Source: a bacterium
GTDB lineage: Bacteria; Patescibacteria; Paceibacteria; UBA9973
Direction of reading: 5' to 3'
Assembly (NCBI GenBank): GCA_021813235.1
Contig: JAKALG010000032.1
Span: 1 to 8,443 of the forward strand
Length of the DNA: 8,443 nucleotides
In this document: one piece after another, positions 1-6,056 of the stretch
How the letters are laid out: every line of letters starts with the position of its first letter
Position numbering within the stretch: the first letter of the stretch is position 1
Translations under genes and position numbers: made by a program
The notes under the pieces: model-generated
The model's input: the letters and a program-made list of their open reading frames with translations, nothing else
Database searches by the model: none
Told to the model about the DNA's origin: nothing

Positions 1-573
1 CAAGCGGGAATATCAATTTATGATACTTTGACTCAAACCACAATAGACGAGGTAAGGGGAAAAACATATGAGGGATTTACGGTATTTCCTCACTATTCAT
101 TGGACGAAAAACTTATAGCGGAACTGCGAGACAGAACACTTTCCCCAAACGCAAAGCCAATCGTGTATCCAATTGTTGCCTCACAAAGACTCAATAATGA
201 TATTGCCGTAGCGTTTAGAACGGCTCTCCAAAAAAAACTATGGAATTTTTTGATTTCTGAATCTGAGGCTGAAGATTATTTAATAAGGAACAATAAAGAG
301 TTTGTTGCGGATATGGATGATTCTCACGCCAGAGCAACATGGCTTGCTCCGTATCTAAATACTGACTTCATGGTTTCGGAGTGTATCAATTTGGAATTAA
401 ATCTGGTAAACGGTATTATTAAACTCACTGAACCAGAAGGCGCATTAAAAGATCGATACAGTATGGTGTCGTATGGGAATTGGTTCATATCTTTTCTAGA
501 CAAAGACCTTATACGAGAGGGAGATAATACGAGTGACTGGGAAGCTCTTCTTGCTATTACCCAAGTAATATAA
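1..573 (+). CDS. terL: Phage terminase large subunit, C-terminal part (5'-truncated by window edge)
   Basis: The reading frame is open from base 1, so the gene starts upstream; about 190 C-terminal residues are present. The large terminase is the ATP-driven motor and nuclease that cuts concatemeric DNA and packages it through the portal. What is visible is the end of the nuclease half. An IYDTLTQTTIDEVRGKTYEG stretch lies near the left edge, and a closing segment (NGIIKL, then KDRYSMVSYGNWF) matches the typical terminase tail in which KDRYS-x-SY-x-N precedes the last helices. The ATPase Walker motifs would be upstream, outside the window. Identity rests on this tail pattern and on the position two genes upstream of a portal gene, which is the usual phage order. 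An ATG-less internal start near base 28 (TTG) is not the real start. Confidence 0.8.
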   Translation, partial: QAGISIYDTLTQTTIDEVRGKTYEGFTVFPHYSLDEKLIAELRDRTLSPNAKPIVYPIVASQRLNNDIAVAFRTALQKKLWNFLISESEAEDYLIRNNKEFVADMDDSHARATWLAPYLNTDFMVSECINLELNLVNGIIKLTEPEGALKDRYSMVSYGNWFISFLDKDLIREGDNTSDWEALLAITQVI

Positions 574-596
574 GGCAAATTAATAATGGAGGGCTT

Positions 597-1301
597 ATGG
601 CACTAAATTTTATTTCGCTTGAATCTACTCCAACTTATATTGCCACCAGTGACGATGTGGTTGATTCAAAAATAGCAGGGGCAAACTTGATTGGAAAAAC
701 TGTTTATATAACCGACATTAAGAGTTGGTATGTTATAGGGAAAGACCTGAATTTATTGGAATATACTCTTCCCGTAAATCTAACTGGCGATATAACTGTG
801 GGGACAGTGGATCAAGGGTCTCCGGGGGTGAACGCATGGTTTGTTGCTGGCGCAGGTGTTGCTGGGACACCCGATACCCATGTTCTTAGTGTTCAAGGGA
901 TTGCGGGAGGTGAGCCTCTTGAAGTATCAACGGGCGGATTAACCAATGCTGAACTAAGAAGCACACCTGTTCCCATCATCGGAAGTGTAAATGCAATACA
1001 AACCTCAACCAACGATTCTACTCTTGTGGTAGGGGCAACTTTATCTGCTTGGTCTGGACTATCAGTTTCCTATACTGTAGTAAATACTGGTGATGATACA
1101 ATTAGTTATATCGTTTATGGCGGGAATGCTTCTGATTTATCTGATAAAGTTATTATCCAAGCATCGACAGATATTCTTTCAGGTGCAACCAGTTCTTATA
1201 GTGCCTTTGTTGCGCCCTTCAGTTATTATGCCGTATTTATTGAATCAAAGGTTGATGATACTCCCGGAGAAGCAACCGTTCGTGGAGTTGTAAAGAGTTA
1301 A
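597..1301 (+). CDS. Fibre/appendage-like phage structural protein
   Basis: The protein has 234 aa and starts at ATG with GGAGG about 4 bases upstream. It is rich in Gly, Val, Thr and Ser and predicted mostly beta, with no signal peptide or membrane segment. Residues 73-130 carry a pattern common in phage tail- or head-fibre proteins: QGSPGVNAW, then GTPDTHVLSVQGIAGGEPLEV, then GGLTNAELRSTPVPIIGSV (the QG-x-NAW / VLSVQG-AGG-P / GGLT-x-x-LR-x-x-PVP series). The last 100 residues look like a beta-sandwich (SYTVVNTGDDTISYIVYGG onward) that could be an adhesion or carbohydrate-binding fold. It sits between terminase and portal, so a virion-exposed appendage is likely; whether head or tail cannot be told from sequence. 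A GTG/ATG overlap in the +1 frame is a shadow. Confidence 0.6.
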   Translation: MALNFISLESTPTYIATSDDVVDSKIAGANLIGKTVYITDIKSWYVIGKDLNLLEYTLPVNLTGDITVGTVDQGSPGVNAWFVAGAGVAGTPDTHVLSVQGIAGGEPLEVSTGGLTNAELRSTPVPIIGSVNAIQTSTNDSTLVVGATLSAWSGLSVSYTVVNTGDDTISYIVYGGNASDLSDKVIIQASTDILSGATSSYSAFVAPFSYYAVFIESKVDDTPGEATVRGVVKS

Positions 1302-1369
1302 TAAAGCAATATTTTATTTAGGTTAGTATGTGTTTTTGGCATATTATTCGATATGAAATTGGAGAAGTA

Positions 1370-1624
1370 ATGAGTGGTCATACTTTTAAGAAATATGATA
1401 TTAGTGAAACAGAACAAAGTAAACTGAATAACAATTTTTCCTATCATCCAGTAAAAACAGATGAATTACAGGAACATCGTTATCAAGAAATTAGAAGAAG
1501 CGCAAAAGAGTTTGCAGAACTTTTATATCAATTTTGTCCGCCTTCGAGAGAATTGTCTTTGGCAATTACAAATTTAGAACAAGTGATGTTTTGGGCTAAT
1601 GCCAGCATTGCTAGAAATGAATAA
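1370..1624 (+). CDS. Acb2/Tad1-like cyclic-nucleotide sponge (putative anti-CBASS/anti-Thoeris)
   Basis: The protein has 84 aa. The ATG at 1370 was chosen because GGAG lies 5 bases upstream; an in-frame ATG at 1328 would add 14 residues but has no ribosome site. Residues 23-84 carry the pattern I associate with the Acb2/Tad1 helical-hairpin family in phages: FSYHP, then RYQEIRRSAKEFAELL, then CPPSRELSLAITNLEQ, then FWANASIARNE at the C-terminus. Characterised members form oligomers that sequester cyclic oligonucleotides (CBASS) or cyclic ADP-ribose variants (Thoeris) and so silence host immunity. The fold predicted here is two helices (about 36-53 and 58-81). The charged N-terminal 22 residues look like a variable extension. 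It is placed alone between two virion genes as an accessory insertion. The family call is from motif memory; the ligand is unknown, and members of the family may also have other roles. Confidence 0.7.
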   Translation: MSGHTFKKYDISETEQSKLNNNFSYHPVKTDELQEHRYQEIRRSAKEFAELLYQFCPPSRELSLAITNLEQVMFWANASIARNE

Positions 1625-1651
1625 ATTGGCAGAAGTTTTTATTTTGACAAG

Positions 1652-1660
1652 AAAGGAGGA
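1652..1660 (+). promoter_or_regulatory. Strong ribosome binding site that fixes the portal TTG start
   Basis: AAAGGAGGA lies 3-6 bases before a TTG codon at 1664, and no in-frame ATG or GTG gives an equally well-placed start. This supports TTG as the initiator of the portal gene. Confidence 0.75.
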
Positions 1661-1663
1661 AAC

Positions 1664-2815
1664 TTGAGAAAAAAGAAAACAACAGCAAAGGAAGCTCCTC
1701 TTTCGAATGAACTATCTGTTGAGCAAGTCTATGATGTATTAAAGTTTGCAGATACCGTTTATCGAGGTATATATAGTCCAGATTTGGTAAACTCTATTAT
1801 GAAGAGTATTACCATGAACACTCAGGAAGCTAGTCTTGAAAATATAACAAGCGCATTGCAAAACCCAAAAGAAAATGAACAAAAACTTATTGGGTATAGC
1901 GAATTCATGGAACTGAACAGCATGTTATATCGTCGCATCCTTCTTTATTTTTCTGGGCTAATGTCGTTCGATTGGACATATGTTTGTTCCAATGTAGACA
2001 ACCCAAAAGAATATAAATCTGCGGCATATAAAAAAGATTTGTCAACTGTGGCAAGCTTCTTCAATAGGTTTAATGTAAAACAGGAATTTAGAGTAGCCTT
2101 AAAACAAATGCTTCGGCAAGAGGCATTTTATTCTATTTTTAGAGATGATGGGGAAAAGTATGTTTTACAAGAACTACCTCAATATTATTCAAAAATAACT
2201 GGTCGTTGGGATTTCGGACTTACTTTTGATTTTAACTTTATATTTTTTCTTCAGCCGGGAACGAATCTTGATATGTATCCGAAGATATTTAAAAAGTTAT
2301 ATGGCAAGGCTTTTCAGGGAAAAGATATTTTACAATACAACCCAGCCTTATCTATAAATCAAAGAGATAGTTCATTTGCTTACTGGGTTCAGACAAGCCC
2401 CAAAGATGGCTTTGCCGCATTCAAATTATTTCCAGAAATCGCAAGTGTAATTCCAATGTTGGCCCCACTTCTGGGTGATGCCGTTATGCAACCAGTAATT
2501 CGAAGTCTTCAGACCAACAGTTATATTCAGCAAGCCTCGAAATTAGTTTTTGGACAGGTTGAATTTTTAAAAGATGCGTCCACAAAAGTAAAAGATGCTT
2601 TGAGTTTAGACCCTGTGACATTGGGAAAATTTTTGGCATTATTAAAAGCCGGTATTCCAGATGTGATTAAGATTGGAGCCGCCCCACTTGCTAATACAAC
2701 CGCGATAGAATTCACTGGCGACAATGGAATGTACGATTCATACCTTAAGAGTACTGCAAGTGTCAGTGGTGTCAATAGTCGGCTGATATATTCATTTGAT
2801 AGGCAAAACGTCCTT
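1664..2815 (+). CDS. Phage portal protein, 5' exon (384 aa of about 534)
   Basis: This is the first exon of the portal, the dodecameric ring at one head vertex through which terminase pumps DNA. It starts at TTG 1664. Recognisable portal features are the N-terminal region, the helix-rich LYRRILLYFSGLMSFDWTY segment (about residues 87-105) typical of the clip/wing region in phages of low-GC hosts, and the following KKDLSTVASFFNRFNVKQEF and LRQEAFYSIFRDDGEKYVLQ stretches. A long helix-rich region near residues 290-340 (LVFGQVEFLKDASTKVKDAL) may be stem/crown. The frame meets a UGA at 2822 just after GVNSRLIYSFDRQNVL, where portals normally continue into a helix. The remaining 150 residues are found in the same frame after a 267-nt insert. 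I place the exon end at base 2815 from a possible intron P1 helix; it is uncertain by a few bases. If the insert is not removed, this half would be a truncated portal of 386 aa. Confidence 0.8.
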
Positions 2816-3082
2816 ATTTTTTGAGGCATTAGAATATAATAAATAAATTCTAATGAAAATTTCCTTTAATGATTTTAGTTGAAAAGCTAAATGATTCGAA
2901 ACTCCCAAGGGCGGGACAACGAAGCGGAAGGCGAAAGCTACCGTTAACGACTGAAACAAGGAAAATTCTCTTAGGAGAATGTGAAACAGTCTGAACTACA
3001 CTTATAGCCAAAAATGAAAGTGTAGAGAAGTACCCAAGTGTAAAGACACTTTTGGAAGAGGTACTTCCGCTTTGCGTTTATG
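2816..3082 (+). ncRNA. Putative ORF-less group I intron interrupting the portal gene
   Basis: The insert is 267 nt and contains no gene. Pairings seen by eye, in group I order: P1, exon CCUU (2812-2815) with GAGG (2823-2826), giving a U-G wobble at the 5' splice site; P2, ATTAGAAT 2828-2835 with ATTCTAAT 2847-2854; P3, TTTCCTT 2860-2866 with AAGGAAA 2958-2964; a P6-like stem CGG/CCG plus GGC/GCT capped by GAAA (2925-2943); P7, GACTG 2949-2953 with CAGTC 2987-2991, matching the classical GACU/AGUC guanosine-site helix; P8, ATTCTC/GAGAAT (2965-2980); then P9-type hairpins at 2996-3025 and 3027-3067. P3 and P7 interlock as expected. The last base is G (omega-G), and the exon 2 AAA could pair with U2819-2821 as P10. 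P4-P5 is unclear. Splicing 2815 to 3083 keeps frame and rebuilds a normal portal. There is no group II domain V motif. Intron class and exact ends are inferred. Confidence 0.72.
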
Positions 3083-3087
3083 CAAAG
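3070..3087 (+). other. Hairpin spanning the predicted 3' splice site
   Basis: CTTTGC (3070-3075) and GCAAAG (3082-3087) form a perfect 6-bp stem around GTTTAT. The stem includes the predicted last intron base (G3082) and the first five exon 2 bases, so it cannot coexist with exon 2 pairing to the guide region. It may be an intron P9-type element, a folding alternative, or chance. Confidence 0.4.
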
Positions 3088-3535
3088 TCTTAAAGTAACA
3101 GTAATGGAAACAAAACTATCAATGGATATAGATCAAAATATTCTTCGTCCCGTCTATACACAGTTCAGCAACATGCTTGAATATTGGGTGAATCAAAGAA
3201 CTAAAAAATATAAGTTCAAATTTGAGTTTGAGGGTTTTAATACATCTATAGATAGGGCAGAACGACTAGATACGGTAATGAGATTGGCCGATTCTGGAAT
3301 GGTTATGGAACAAAAAATAGCTTCCGCAATTGGAATGAATCCCTTTGATTTTAGAAGGCAACTGGAAGAAACAAGGGCCAACGATTTCGTTTCAAAACTT
3401 ACCCCAATATTAAAGTCCAATCAGATGGGTGGAGCAGATGGAGCCGGAAGGCCAACTAAATCAGAGGGAAGTTTATCTGATGGTGGGGCAGATTCTCGCT
3501 CTGCTGGATCAAATCAAGAAAAAGACGAAGAATAG
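3083..3535 (+). CDS. Phage portal protein, 3' exon (150 C-terminal aa)
   Basis: This exon lies in the same frame as the 5' exon. After joining, the junction reads DRQNVL|QSLKVTVMETKLSM and runs into DIDQNILRPVYTQFSNMLEYW and KKYKFKFEFEGFN, the usual portal C-terminal wing/crown pattern. A helical segment follows with LADSGMVMEQKIASAIGMNP (portals often have an equivalent -x-x-K-x-x-x-A-x-x-x-G-L-x-P stretch). The end is a disordered Gly/Ser/Asp-rich tail (GGADGAGRPTKSEGS), also typical. An in-frame ATG at 3080 could start a separate polypeptide, but there is no ribosome site at a workable distance (nearest purine run about 18 bases away). Independent translation is therefore less likely than splicing. 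Downstream, the zinc-ribbon gene begins after 56 bases. Confidence 0.8.
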   Translation, partial: QSLKVTVMETKLSMDIDQNILRPVYTQFSNMLEYWVNQRTKKYKFKFEFEGFNTSIDRAERLDTVMRLADSGMVMEQKIASAIGMNPFDFRRQLEETRANDFVSKLTPILKSNQMGGADGAGRPTKSEGSLSDGGADSRSAGSNQEKDEE

Positions 3536-3591
3536 TAAAAACTTCCAATTTTAAAAAATTATATTCGTAATTGGCGAATAAAAGGAGAAAA

Positions 3592-4365
3592 ATGTTTCGC
3601 AATAATTTTGTAGTTTCAATAAAATCTAATGGGAAATTTTTTAAGGAAAACAAAGATTCTATAAATATTCCATTCGATTCCGAATATAGCATTTATCTAA
3701 AGAATTTGGAATCCAGAGATGCCGTTGTAACCATATCCGTTGACGGCAAAGACGTTCTTGATGGCAACAGGTTGATTGTAAGAGCCGGTTCGGTTTTAGA
3801 ACTTGAAGGATTTATGACCGATCAAGCGGCTAGAAATAAGTTCAAATTTATTGAAAGAACAAAAGAGATAGATGATTTTCGTGGAGTAACTCCCGAAGAT
3901 GGTATCATTTCTGTTACTTTTGATTTTGAAAAAAAACATTCGGCTTATTATCCTTACACAATTTATTATCCAAATCCATACTACTATGCCGACTCTCCTT
4001 GGACTCTTACTACATATGGATCAACAGATGGGACATATACGGTTTCAAACGTACAGGTTTCTGATGTGACTACAATCCAGAATGGAATAGGATTATCGAG
4101 TTCTGCGGTGTTCTTAAATTCTCAAGTGTCAGATGGAATCAGTGTTCCGGGAAATGACATTTCTCAAAACTTTGGAATAGGATTTACTGGCAATCTAGAA
4201 AATAGCCCCACAACGATTTCCTTTAAATTATTTGGTATTCGTTCAGGTGAACAAAAACAAGTCATATACTCAAGAGATAAAATAAAATGCCCAACTTGCG
4301 GACTCGAAAACGGGAATAACAATAGCTACTGTGGGCGTTGTGGAGCTAGGTTGATAAACAAATAA
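3592..4365 (+). CDS. Probable phage virion protein with C-terminal zinc ribbon
   Basis: The protein has 257 aa. The ATG at 3592 sits 4 bases after AAAGGAG (3581-3587); an upstream in-frame TTG at 3571 overlaps that site and is rejected. The N-terminal 100 residues (NFVVSIKSNGKFF, then DSEYSIYLKNLESRDAVVTI, DGKDVLDGNRLIVRAGSVLEL, NKFKFIERT) resemble a beta-rich protein seen repeatedly among phage structural genes, in which an IKxNG strand is followed by a DGxDVLDG turn. A Tyr-rich stretch (about residues 122-137) and a low-complexity Ser/Thr/Gly middle follow. The last 25 residues hold CPTC, ten residues, CGRC, a classic CxxC-x10-CxxC zinc ribbon (Cys 233, 236, 247, 250). Its function is unknown to me; position next to portal suggests a head-associated or internal virion protein, and the ribbon suggests nucleic-acid or protein binding. 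Confidence 0.6.
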   Translation: MFRNNFVVSIKSNGKFFKENKDSINIPFDSEYSIYLKNLESRDAVVTISVDGKDVLDGNRLIVRAGSVLELEGFMTDQAARNKFKFIERTKEIDDFRGVTPEDGIISVTFDFEKKHSAYYPYTIYYPNPYYYADSPWTLTTYGSTDGTYTVSNVQVSDVTTIQNGIGLSSSAVFLNSQVSDGISVPGNDISQNFGIGFTGNLENSPTTISFKLFGIRSGEQKQVIYSRDKIKCPTCGLENGNNNSYCGRCGARLINK

Positions 4366-4400
4366 AACATGGATTTTATTGAGAGATTAGGAGAATGGGG

Positions 4401-4658
4401 GTGAAACAAGAGGTGGAGGCAAACCCGACTGTTAAAACCATATCGTCTTTTTGTAAGGCAAAAACGGTTTCTTCTGAACTTCTCGAAGCATTTAAAATTT
4501 ATCTAATCGATATAGTGAAAGAACAACTAAAAATAGAAGGTTCTAAAAGATTTATAAGAACAAAATTATGTAAAATTCCGATATATGGGATTGATAAATA
4601 TTTCGCTTGTTTTCTTGAAAAAATAAAATTTGAAATCGAAATATTGGAGCGAGATTGA
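4401..4658 (+). CDS. Unknown small protein (85 aa)
   Basis: I do not recognise this protein. The GTG at 4401 is preferred because AGGAG (4389-4393) lies 7 bases upstream; an in-frame ATG at 4395 is only 1 base from that site. The sequence is Lys/Ile/Glu-rich and predicted helical, with helices near residues 24-47 (SELLEAFKIYLIDIVKEQL) and 63-85 (DKYFACFLEKIKFEIEILE), linked by a basic turn (SKRFIRTKLCKIP). Three cysteines are scattered without a metal motif. There is no signal peptide or membrane segment. It follows the zinc-ribbon gene by 35 bases and is probably cotranscribed. Confidence 0.55.
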   Translation: MKQEVEANPTVKTISSFCKAKTVSSELLEAFKIYLIDIVKEQLKIEGSKRFIRTKLCKIPIYGIDKYFACFLEKIKFEIEILERD

Positions 4659-4669
4659 TTTATGGTTTA

Positions 4670-4710
4670 CAATGTTGATAATAACCGCATTAACATTGAA
4701 GTACACGGTT
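4670..4710 (+). other. Possible RNA pseudoknot upstream of the head-fibre-like gene
   Basis: CAATGTT (4670-4676) pairs with AACATTG (4692-4698). AACCG in the loop (4683-4687) is complementary to CGGTT just downstream (4706-4710), which gives an H-type pseudoknot topology. It lies in the 104-base gap before the ATG at 4763. It overlaps a 16-codon reading frame (4662-4712) that has no good ribosome site. No poly-T follows, so it is not a terminator. This was seen by eye only and may be coincidence. Confidence 0.25.
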
Positions 4711-4762
4711 AAATCTAAAATGACTGTGTGGACAAAACAGGTTTATATGGAGGATATAGAAC

Positions 4763-5356
4763 ATGGCATTAACAGCATTACAAATTGCACAATTAAACAA
4801 AATGAATAAGGCGGCTCAAAATGCGGCTCTTGGAACGCTGGTTGCCAGCTTAGAAGATGGCGCTCTTCCGGGTACGACTCCGGGAACAGTGGAAGCCAAT
4901 AAAGCCGTTGTGGTTGGGGCAGATAAGAATATTGACACAATTGCTATTGCGGAAGGCGGATTAAAAATAGGGGCGGGTGCAGGTACAGCCGTTACTAGTA
5001 GCGCCGCAGAATTGAATATTCTCGACGGTGTTACAAAAACAGCGGCTCAAGTGAATGCCTTGGTGGAAGGCGTTGCTGGCGGATACAAAATTGCTCGTGG
5101 TATTGCCACAATTGGAAGTGCCAGCGATACAATCGTTACTGGTTTGGCTACGGTGGTTGCGGCCACTGTTTCGCTGGTTGGCGATCCATCCATGACTCAC
5201 ATGTATTCTTCGGTGACTCCCGGAGATCAAGCTGGCTCCCCTGCCGCTGGTTCAATTATAATCAAATCTTGGAAGCCAACTGCCGCTATCGACGCTACCC
5301 CCGTTGCCGCAACTTCAACATTTGCGAATGTGGCTTGGGTTGCTGTTGGAACTTAA
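4763..5356 (+). CDS. Head-fibre-like / capsid decoration protein
   Basis: The protein has 197 aa; the start is fixed by GGAGG about 9 bases before ATG. It is Ala/Gly/Val/Thr-rich and acidic. Residues 79-101 hold SSAAELNILDGV followed by TKTAAQVNAL, the repeated 'AELNxLDGVT-x-TAAQVN' motif of phage head-fibre proteins (as in phi29 gp8.5-type fibres) and of many prophage structural proteins. The N-terminal helix (residues 4-30) may mediate trimerisation or capsid attachment. The C-terminal half is beta-rich (IATIGSASDTIVTGLATVVA, then SIIIKSWKPT, FANVAWVAVGT), resembling a small fibre head that could bind host surfaces or decorate the capsid. Location between portal and protease supports a head protein. 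Base composition here is noticeably less AT-rich than the neighbouring small genes, as expected of a highly expressed virion gene. Confidence 0.65.
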   Translation: MALTALQIAQLNKMNKAAQNAALGTLVASLEDGALPGTTPGTVEANKAVVVGADKNIDTIAIAEGGLKIGAGAGTAVTSSAAELNILDGVTKTAAQVNALVEGVAGGYKIARGIATIGSASDTIVTGLATVVAATVSLVGDPSMTHMYSSVTPGDQAGSPAAGSIIIKSWKPTAAIDATPVAATSTFANVAWVAVGT

Positions 5357-5374
5357 TTATGAAAGGTGGTAGCA

Positions 5375-5869
5375 ATGGAACTTATTAGCGACATTGTAAA
5401 ATCCTCCTTAGTTGAACAATTATCGTCCGAGAAGACAAACGGTTCGCTATATTTATATATGGCGAACTTTCTTCATGGAAAAGGATTGTCTAACTTGGCA
5501 AAGATGTTTGAATCTCAGCACGATGAAGAGCAGAGACACTCGCTTCAGATATATAAGTTACTAACCGATCTGGGCGTTGTTTTTGAAATACCTCCCATTG
5601 AAGGATTCAACATACCACTCAATTCTATTGGCGATATTGCAAACTTGTTTCTTCAGCGAGAAATTGAAACGACAGAATCTTTAAAAGAGATTAGAAATCT
5701 TGCGGCAGAGCAGGGTGAGGGTGGATGTCCGATAGTTGAAATGGCGATGATGGATATGCTAAAGCAACAGCAACACGAAATTGAAGAAGCAACTACTTTC
5801 TTGGATAAAGCATCTATTCTTACTGAATGGTGGCAAGTTTCTCTTTGGGACATGTCGCTAGGAGGCTAA
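5375..5869 (+). CDS. Phage-encoded ferritin (ferroxidase-type)
   Basis: The protein has 164 aa; the ATG at 5375 has AAAGGTGG 5 bases upstream, and an in-frame GTG at 5366 overlaps that site. Length and four-helix layout match ferritins, which oxidise Fe(II) and store iron. Aligned by eye with human H-chain, all main ferroxidase residues are present: Glu19 (E27), Tyr26 (Y34), Glu52 and His55 in an ExxH motif (E62, H65), Glu96 (E107) and Gln133 in QQHE (Q141). SLKEIRNLA after Glu96 mirrors SLLELHKLA of the H chain. Helix A spans about 5-34, B 38-67, C 86-113 and D 119-146. The C-terminus (WWQVSLWDMSLGG) is shorter than a normal fifth helix, so a 24-mer cage is not certain. It is followed by another gene 4 bases on, within the head operon. 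Rubrerythrin or Dps relatives are less likely, as the ligand set is ferritin-like. Confidence 0.8.
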   Translation: MELISDIVKSSLVEQLSSEKTNGSLYLYMANFLHGKGLSNLAKMFESQHDEEQRHSLQIYKLLTDLGVVFEIPPIEGFNIPLNSIGDIANLFLQREIETTESLKEIRNLAAEQGEGGCPIVEMAMMDMLKQQQHEIEEATTFLDKASILTEWWQVSLWDMSLGG

Positions 5870-5873
5870 TAAT

Positions 5874-6047
5874 ATGGCTACTTATGTGTGCATCAGACAA
5901 GTGAGTGAATATTTAGAAGGATTAGATTTTACCCCAGATTCAAGTGATTATAGGTATTTCTATTATACCGATTCTGAAGCTCTCCAAACAGCAATTACAA
6001 ATATGCCCTCGTGGATGAGACTCGCGTTTTCCCCGCCTTGGGCGTAA
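5874..6047 (+). CDS. Unknown small protein (57 aa)
   Basis: The ATG follows AGGAGG with a spacer of about 9 bases and lies 4 bases after the ferritin stop, so translational coupling is likely. The product begins MATYVCIRQVSEYLEGLDF, then SSDYRYFYYTDSEALQTAIT, and ends MRLAFSPPWA. It is Tyr/aromatic-rich and acidic, with one predicted helix near residues 34-43 and no membrane segment or metal motif. I do not recognise it. Its size and position between virion genes suggest an accessory protein; strong ribosome site and clean overlap-free spacing argue that it is real. Confidence 0.55.
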   Translation: MATYVCIRQVSEYLEGLDFTPDSSDYRYFYYTDSEALQTAITNMPSWMRLAFSPPWA

Positions 6048-6056
6048 GGAGTAAAC

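Noticed and set aside
1328..1369. Upstream in-frame ATG for the sponge-like gene
   Set aside because: No Shine-Dalgarno precedes it and the added residues (MCFWHIIRYEIGEV) do not resemble the family, whereas ATG 1370 has GGAG at a good distance.
1302..1369. Promoter in the AT-rich gap before the sponge-like gene
   Set aside because: TATTAT at 1342-1347 could be a -10, but no acceptable -35 is found 16-18 bases upstream.
2816..3082. Group II intron, IStron or T4 gene 60-type translational bypass
   Set aside because: No domain V-like hairpin with the AGC/GUUC-type pattern, no transposase end or ORF, and 267 nt is much longer than the known 50-nt bypass. The P3/P7 topology and terminal G fit group I better. 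Two separately translated portal halves are less likely, as ATG 3080 has no usable ribosome site.
3540..3585. Terminator after the portal gene
   Set aside because: CCAATT/AATTGG and ATTCG/CGAAT can pair, but the stems are weak, overlap each other, and no T-run follows.
4662..4712. 16-aa reading frame as a gene
   Set aside because: It is too short and the nearest GGAG is about 13 bases away. It is kept only as part of the pseudoknot observation.
4961..5230. Minus-strand frame inside the head-fibre-like gene
   Set aside because: It is a shadow of the coding strand, with Ser/Asn/Cys-rich composition typical of reverse-complement frames.
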